Position numbers and translations under genes: made by a program. DNA of 11,266 nucleotides, taken from positions 1 through 11,266 of the forward strand of contig MU625128.1 of the NCBI GenBank assembly GCA_025349905.2. Direction: 5' to 3'. Below, piece by piece: positions 8,155 to 11,266 of this stretch; within the stretch, counting starts at the first letter, position 1, and every line of letters starts with the position of its first letter. The stretch comes from Blastocladiella britannica (lineage: Eukaryota > Blastocladiomycota > Blastocladiomycetes > Blastocladiales > Blastocladiaceae). The notes below the pieces were generated by a model. That model was not told the origin of the DNA and ran no database searches. It saw only the letters and a program-made list of their open reading frames with translations.

Positions 8155-9600
8155 TCACGTGTCGAGGGGCAGCGCCGTCATGTGCCGGAGGTACGCCTCG
8201 CGATCGTCAAAATTGTTCTTTAGATAAAACGAGACGGCACAGACGATCGAGTAGTCCGGCAGCGGGTTGGGCTTGAGGAGGACCGACGCGTGCAGCATCA
8301 AGTTGAGGAGACCGCAGTGGTCGGCCAGGTTGGAGGTGTCGATCACGTCAAAGCTGTGGGCATTGCGCGTCGCCAGATCCTCCATAAAGCTCAGGCACCC
8401 GGAGCAGTTCATGGAAACATCGACCTTGAATGTCGGGGGGCTGTCATGTTGCTCCGTCAGCCGCAAAACAAAATAAAGAGAAAATTGGAAAAGGAAATAC
8501 CCAGAAACAACCGCAAGCAGGCTCTGGATCCACTGGGTCAGCGAAAACAGCATGCCCTCTTCGACCCCATGCTTGATGTAGTCGACGCGGTGTCCCTCCA
8601 TTGGGAAGGTGCCGTAGTGCACCGCATAGTACAGCGATCTGTCCGAGCGTGTGAGGAGCATGGTCGGGTTGGCAGCCAAGTCCGTCTGAGCCGCATACGC
8701 CGCGGTCTTGGCAACAGCAGCAGCCTTCTTGCCCTTACCCTTGCCCTTTCCGCGGTTGCCACCACCGGTCACGGACTGAGCAGCAGAGGCGGGAGCGGTG
8801 GCCGTGACGCCAACGTCTGAGATGAAAAACTGGCCGCTGGTGACGCGGGTCTCGATCTCGCGCTCGATTTGCGCCGACCTGATCTCCCGTTCCTTGGCCG
8901 TCAGGTCGTGGCCCGCGGCCGCCATCAGCGCCACGGTCTGCGACGGCGCAATGAACTTGCCAATGTCGATAAGCGCCCTGGTTTGAGTGCCCGCATTGAC
9001 CAGACGGGTCAGGTACACCTTGCGCGCCGTCAGCACGCTGGCCGCGGTCCAGTCGCAGGTGCGCCAGCCGCGCAGCACTTGCTTGACGGCGGCGGCGGTG
9101 TCGGCGTCCTCGAGCGTGACACGGAGGCGACTAATACCGGCGGTGGGTGGAACCAGCCAGTCCAGGGCAAGGCAGGCGTCCATGTGTGCATTCCAGAACG
9201 CGAGTGTGTCATTGGTCATGGCCAGCGAGTACCACATCTGGCCAATGTGGCGGACCAGCGTGCCCGTGCTCATGTCGTCGGCCTTTTCGGCGATCGCATG
9301 CAGGACCAGAAGGTTGCGGGCCAGCACCTCGGGCTGGTGGTCGTTGAGGACAAACCCGAGCGCGGCCGAGGACGGGGCGCCTTTGCGAAGCGCCTCTTGC
9401 ACCGAGTACAGCACGCTGCGCAGATCGCCGCAGCCAAGGAGTAAGGCGTCGCGGCGCACGTTCTCGCGGGCTGGGTCGTGGCAGGCGAAAAAGTCGACGC
9501 ACTGGGTGTTGCCGTACGGGTAGTAGAACCAGTGCGACTCTTTGCGCAGGAACGACGATCCCGTCACCGTGTGCGGGAGGGCGGTGCTACCGGCAGTCAT
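8155..9600 (-). CDS. DUF4470-domain protein, N-terminal part up to an in-frame TGA
   Basis: As the sequence stands, this gene can make 461 residues before TGA at 8157-8155. Exon 1 is 9600-8501 and exon 2 begins at 8440. The intron between them (8500-8441, 60 nt, GTATTT...GACAG, with a CTGAC branch-like site) has no stop and is a multiple of three, so it could be mistaken for coding sequence. The DUF4470 domain covers about residues 24-130 and shows LLLGCGDLRSVLY (53-65) and FVLNDHQPEVLARNLL (83-98), the hallmark pair of the family, which also includes DNAAF3. A Gly/Lys-rich spacer lies at 279-292. The stretch FDVIDTSNLADHCGLLNL (397-414) is typical of large fungal DUF4470 proteins. The frame stays open and protein-like after the TGA, so the 461-aa product is probably a truncation. 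Molecular function in fungi is unknown. The first in-frame ATG is at 9600. Confidence 0.8.
   Translation of the reverse strand: MTAGSTALPHTVTGSSFLRKESHWFYYPYGNTQCVDFFACHDPARENVRRDALLLGCGDLRSVLYSVQEALRKGAPSSAALGFVLNDHQPEVLARNLLVLHAIAEKADDMSTGTLVRHIGQMWYSLAMTNDTLAFWNAHMDACLALDWLVPPTAGISRLRVTLEDADTAAAVKQVLRGWRTCDWTAASVLTARKVYLTRLVNAGTQTRALIDIGKFIAPSQTVALMAAAGHDLTAKEREIRSAQIEREIETRVTSGQFFISDVGVTATAPASAAQSVTGGGNRGKGKGKGKKAAAVAKTAAYAAQTDLAANPTMLLTRSDRSLYYAVHYGTFPMEGHRVDYIKHGVEEGMLFSLTQWIQSLLAVVSGYFLFQFSLYFVLRLTEQHDSPPTFKVDVSMNCSGCLSFMEDLATRNAHSFDVIDTSNLADHCGLLNLMLHASVLLKPNPLPDYSIVCAVSFYLKNNFDDREAYLRHMTALPLDT
8441..8500 (-). other. DUF4470 gene intron 1 (in frame, without stop codon)
   Basis: This 60-nt phase-2 intron runs from GTATTT to GACAG, with CTGAC about 20 nt before the acceptor. 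If retained it would add 20 residues, including a hydrophobic block (YFLFQFSLYFVL) that mimics a membrane helix. T-richness, length and splice signals all favour intron over coding sequence. Confidence 0.75.
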
Positions 9601-9691
9601 CTTTATATTTTTACTTGGCTTTGGGTCCTGGAAGAGAGAGACATGCACTGGATGAACATTTTTGATTTTTGATTTTTCACTTCATTTTTTT
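9601..9691 (-). promoter_or_regulatory. Short upstream region of the DUF4470 gene next to the retroelement
   Basis: Only about 90 bp of AT-rich DNA separate the DUF4470 ATG from the first coding-like sequence of the plus-strand retroelement. On the DUF4470 coding strand, ATATAAAG abuts the ATG. A small gattttt tandem pair (9664-9677) lies at the boundary. The left end of the element probably falls in this interval, but I cannot see a target-site duplication because the other end is outside the window. Confidence 0.4.
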
Positions 9692-10406
9692 GGCAAGCGA
9701 AAGAGGTACGCCGCCGCTGAACTCACCGACACGCCGGAGCCCCCAACGGGACGCAGGGAACTGGCACTGGAACAGCAGCTGGAACAACTGGCGCGAAAGC
9801 TGGAACAAACGGAGCAGCTGACGCCGCCAACCCCCGAGACGGCGATGCTGGACAGCGGACCCGAACGGACGCATGTACTGACACGATGTCCTGTTCTTTT
9901 TGCCCGGCGAGTTTCTGGTCTCCCTCCCGGACCACACGTGGACGCTGTCCGACCTGGCGTACGACCACTTGGGCGGGTACAAGGGAACCGCAACGATCAC
10001 TGCGGCCATGACGAAGGCAGGAGCGCGCGCCTGGTTCCTCCGACGCATCAAAGGTAATATGACGCTGACAGTGATCGGCAAGGACCGGCATGCCGTGATG
10101 CCAAAGTTCCGCGACCTGACCGGGTTGACGACCAACAGCAAGGCGTGGAAGCACCACGGCACGGCGTCCAGCCGGACCACCGCCGCAGCAATGCCGACGC
10201 TCCTGGCCCACCCACGTCCTGCGGGCCGCACAGCTCCCCGCGCGGCCGCTGCCAAAAAGCCGTTGCAGCCGCCCAGCACCCCTCGCCGAGCTAGTCGGCA
10301 GCGAAGCGCCGCCGCGTTGTGCAATCAGCCCCGAGGCTCGCACCGGTCCCTTCCTTTTTCCCGCGTCGCCCGGGTCTGCGCCAAGCGCGGACGGCGGCGC
10401 GCGTAG
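9692..10406 (+). pseudogene. ORF1-like region of the LINE, frameshifted and lacking a start codon
   Basis: The first frame is open from the TGA at 9653-9655, becomes protein-like at about 9692 and has no ATG before 9846. It encodes a basic start (GKRKR) and a Gln/Glu/Leu-rich stretch (LEQQLEQLARKLEQTEQL) that should form a short coiled coil. Near the T-run at 9897-9901 the coding-like signal moves one frame over, to one that reads FLPGEFLVSLPDHTWTLSDL, continues through a compact domain to about 10110, then through a Pro/Ala/Arg/Lys-rich basic tail to the TAG at 10404-10406. Coiled coil, globular domain and basic tail resemble the layout of LINE ORF1 RNA-binding proteins, but I do not recognise a specific family and see no CCHC zinc knuckles. 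Assignment rests mainly on position before the endonuclease ORF. Confidence 0.5.
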
Positions 10407-10529
10407 TTGATTGCCGGCGACCGGGAAGCCCCGGAACCAAGTGAAGGCTCGCCAGCTGAGCCCTCCCCCTTTTTTTTCTGTTTTCTCCCACCCCAAAGAA
10501 GACACGCCCTTTTTCTCCCTCTGTCCGAT
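10407..10529 (+). other. Pyrimidine-rich spacer between LINE ORF1-like region and ORF2
   Basis: This 123-bp stretch holds two strong pyrimidine tracts, 10461-10494 (CCCTCCCCCT, then T-rich) and 10507-10527, just before the ORF2 ATG. No coding frame is convincing. It may help translation or reinitiation at ORF2, but nothing in the sequence proves this. Confidence 0.45.
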
Positions 10530-11266
10530 ATGAACGAAGACATCGGGGTGCGAGAAGGACGAGAACCACCACCGTTGCCAGTGAACGAGTTGAACGTGCG
10601 CGTCCTCAACATGTGCGGGATGAGCGAAAGCCGTCTGGCCTTTATTCCATCAGCAACAGAGGGATCAGGGATTCCGTCCACTTTCCACCTTTTGATGGCA
10701 AATAAACATGGCGACGACTATTTTTCTTCCTGGTCCCGCGACGAATCCATACCGACGGGATCCGGCGTAGCGATCATCGGCCCACGATCCATGGCATCAA
10801 CTGGTCGCATCATCGGAAACATGCCAGGGTACCTCCTCGCATACCATTTTACGCGCTCCGGCGCAGGTGACCTCATTGTCATATGCTTGTACTTGCCGCA
10901 CGGCAGACGCCGCCGCGATCCGGTCCTACAAGAACTGAGCAAGGTCCTCCAACTCGTCACAGAGGACGACGCGGTGATTATTGGAGGCGACTCCAATGCC
11001 GCACTCAACCCATCAGCCAATCGGCCACCCCCCACCGAGGGCGATGCCAGCACTGAGCCAGAATGCGAGGTATTTGCGATGCTGCAAGCCAACCACCTGG
11101 TAGATCTCAGTCTGAACTGGGCGCATCGCCAGCCGGGCGGCGACGAGAACCTCGCCCCCCACACGCACAAATACGACGGTAACAAATGGAGCCGAATCGA
11201 CTACTGCTTCGTCTCCGAAAACCTCTGCCAATTGACACGATCCATTGATACGATCACATCAGGATA
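10530..11266 (+). CDS. LINE ORF2, N-terminal APE-like endonuclease domain (partial)
   Basis: An ATG at 10530 opens a frame that stays open to the window edge (245 codons plus 2 nt). It matches the endonuclease/exonuclease/phosphatase fold that nicks target DNA for LINE integration. Visible landmarks are the first strand LNVRVLNM (Asn27), GSGVAII (77-83), a central strand LIVICLYLPHG, the metal-site GGDSN (152-156, Asp154 and Asn156), THKYDG, and SRIDYCFVS (221-229, Asp224). The position of the usual catalytic Glu (in a Q-E-T-H-like motif) appears to be taken by MANKH, with Asn58. The final SDH motif and the reverse transcriptase are beyond the edge. A cellular EEP nuclease is less likely, given the LINE-like SRID motif and the ORF1-like region upstream. 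Confidence 0.8.
   Translation, partial: MNEDIGVREGREPPPLPVNELNVRVLNMCGMSESRLAFIPSATEGSGIPSTFHLLMANKHGDDYFSSWSRDESIPTGSGVAIIGPRSMASTGRIIGNMPGYLLAYHFTRSGAGDLIVICLYLPHGRRRRDPVLQELSKVLQLVTEDDAVIIGGDSNAALNPSANRPPPTEGDASTEPECEVFAMLQANHLVDLSLNWAHRQPGGDENLAPHTHKYDGNKWSRIDYCFVSENLCQLTRSIDTITSG

Larger units (their letters stand above)
9692..11266 (+). mobile_element. Non-LTR (LINE-type) retrotransposon, 5' part, running off the right edge
   Basis: An ORF1-like coding region (about 9692-10406) is followed after 123 bp by an ORF opening with an endonuclease/exonuclease/phosphatase fold (10530 onward), both on the plus strand. This order, with an APE-type endonuclease at the start of ORF2, is the usual LINE layout; the reverse transcriptase would lie beyond the window. 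The copy appears damaged in ORF1 and has no clear 5' UTR or ORF1 start codon, so it may be 5'-truncated. The left boundary is approximate. Confidence 0.75.

Noticed and set aside
8133..8158. Very short intron that would remove the in-frame TGA (GTGACC...CTCAG)
   Set aside because: It would be only about 24 nt, far shorter than the 56-74 nt introns here, with no branch site.
9723..10505. Minus-strand open frame (260 codons) opposite the LINE ORF1-like region
   Set aside because: It is rich in Arg, Gly and Ala with no recognisable motif. The plus strand is the coding-like one, and GC-rich DNA gives such frames freely.

Overview
This window looks like nuclear DNA from a compact fungal genome. 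Exons are GC-rich, introns are short (56-74 nt) and AT-rich, and intergenic gaps run from 25 to about 220 bp. The gene content is fungal: a secreted chitin deacetylase with hevein-type CBM18 domains, a mitochondrial complex I subunit and a large DUF4470 protein. A zoosporic, early-diverging fungus such as a member of Blastocladiomycota would fit, but that placement is an inference from style and gene content, not a demonstrated identity.

Layout: five host genes lie in tandem on the minus strand. From left to right they are a mitochondrial-type phospholipid scramblase (47-1111, 2 exons), a secreted chitin deacetylase (1319-3070, 6 exons, three CBM18 domains and a Ser/Thr linker), the GPI-biosynthesis de-N-acetylase PIG-L/GPI12 (3291-4323, 3 exons), the 51-kDa FMN/NADH subunit of complex I, NDUFV1 (4349-5868, 2 exons), and a long DUF4470-family gene (6036-9600, 3 exons). 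All 11 introns were placed by joining exons in frame at GT-AG boundaries so that the conserved protein motifs continue across the joins. From about 9692 to the right edge, on the plus strand, lies part of a non-LTR (LINE-type) retrotransposon: a frameshifted ORF1-like region followed by the endonuclease domain that begins ORF2. The rest of ORF2 is outside the window.

The host genes do not form one pathway. Scramblase and NDUFV1 are probably mitochondrial, PIG-L acts in the ER, and the chitin deacetylase is secreted to the cell wall. No new multi-gene system is evident. The points most worth a second look are: the DUF4470 gene, which carries an in-frame TGA and a 5-bp tandem duplication that shifts the frame; long U-tracts just after the 5' splice site in four of the five chitin deacetylase introns; the 25-bp gap between NDUFV1 and PIG-L; and the LINE endonuclease, in which Asn occupies the position of the expected catalytic Glu.
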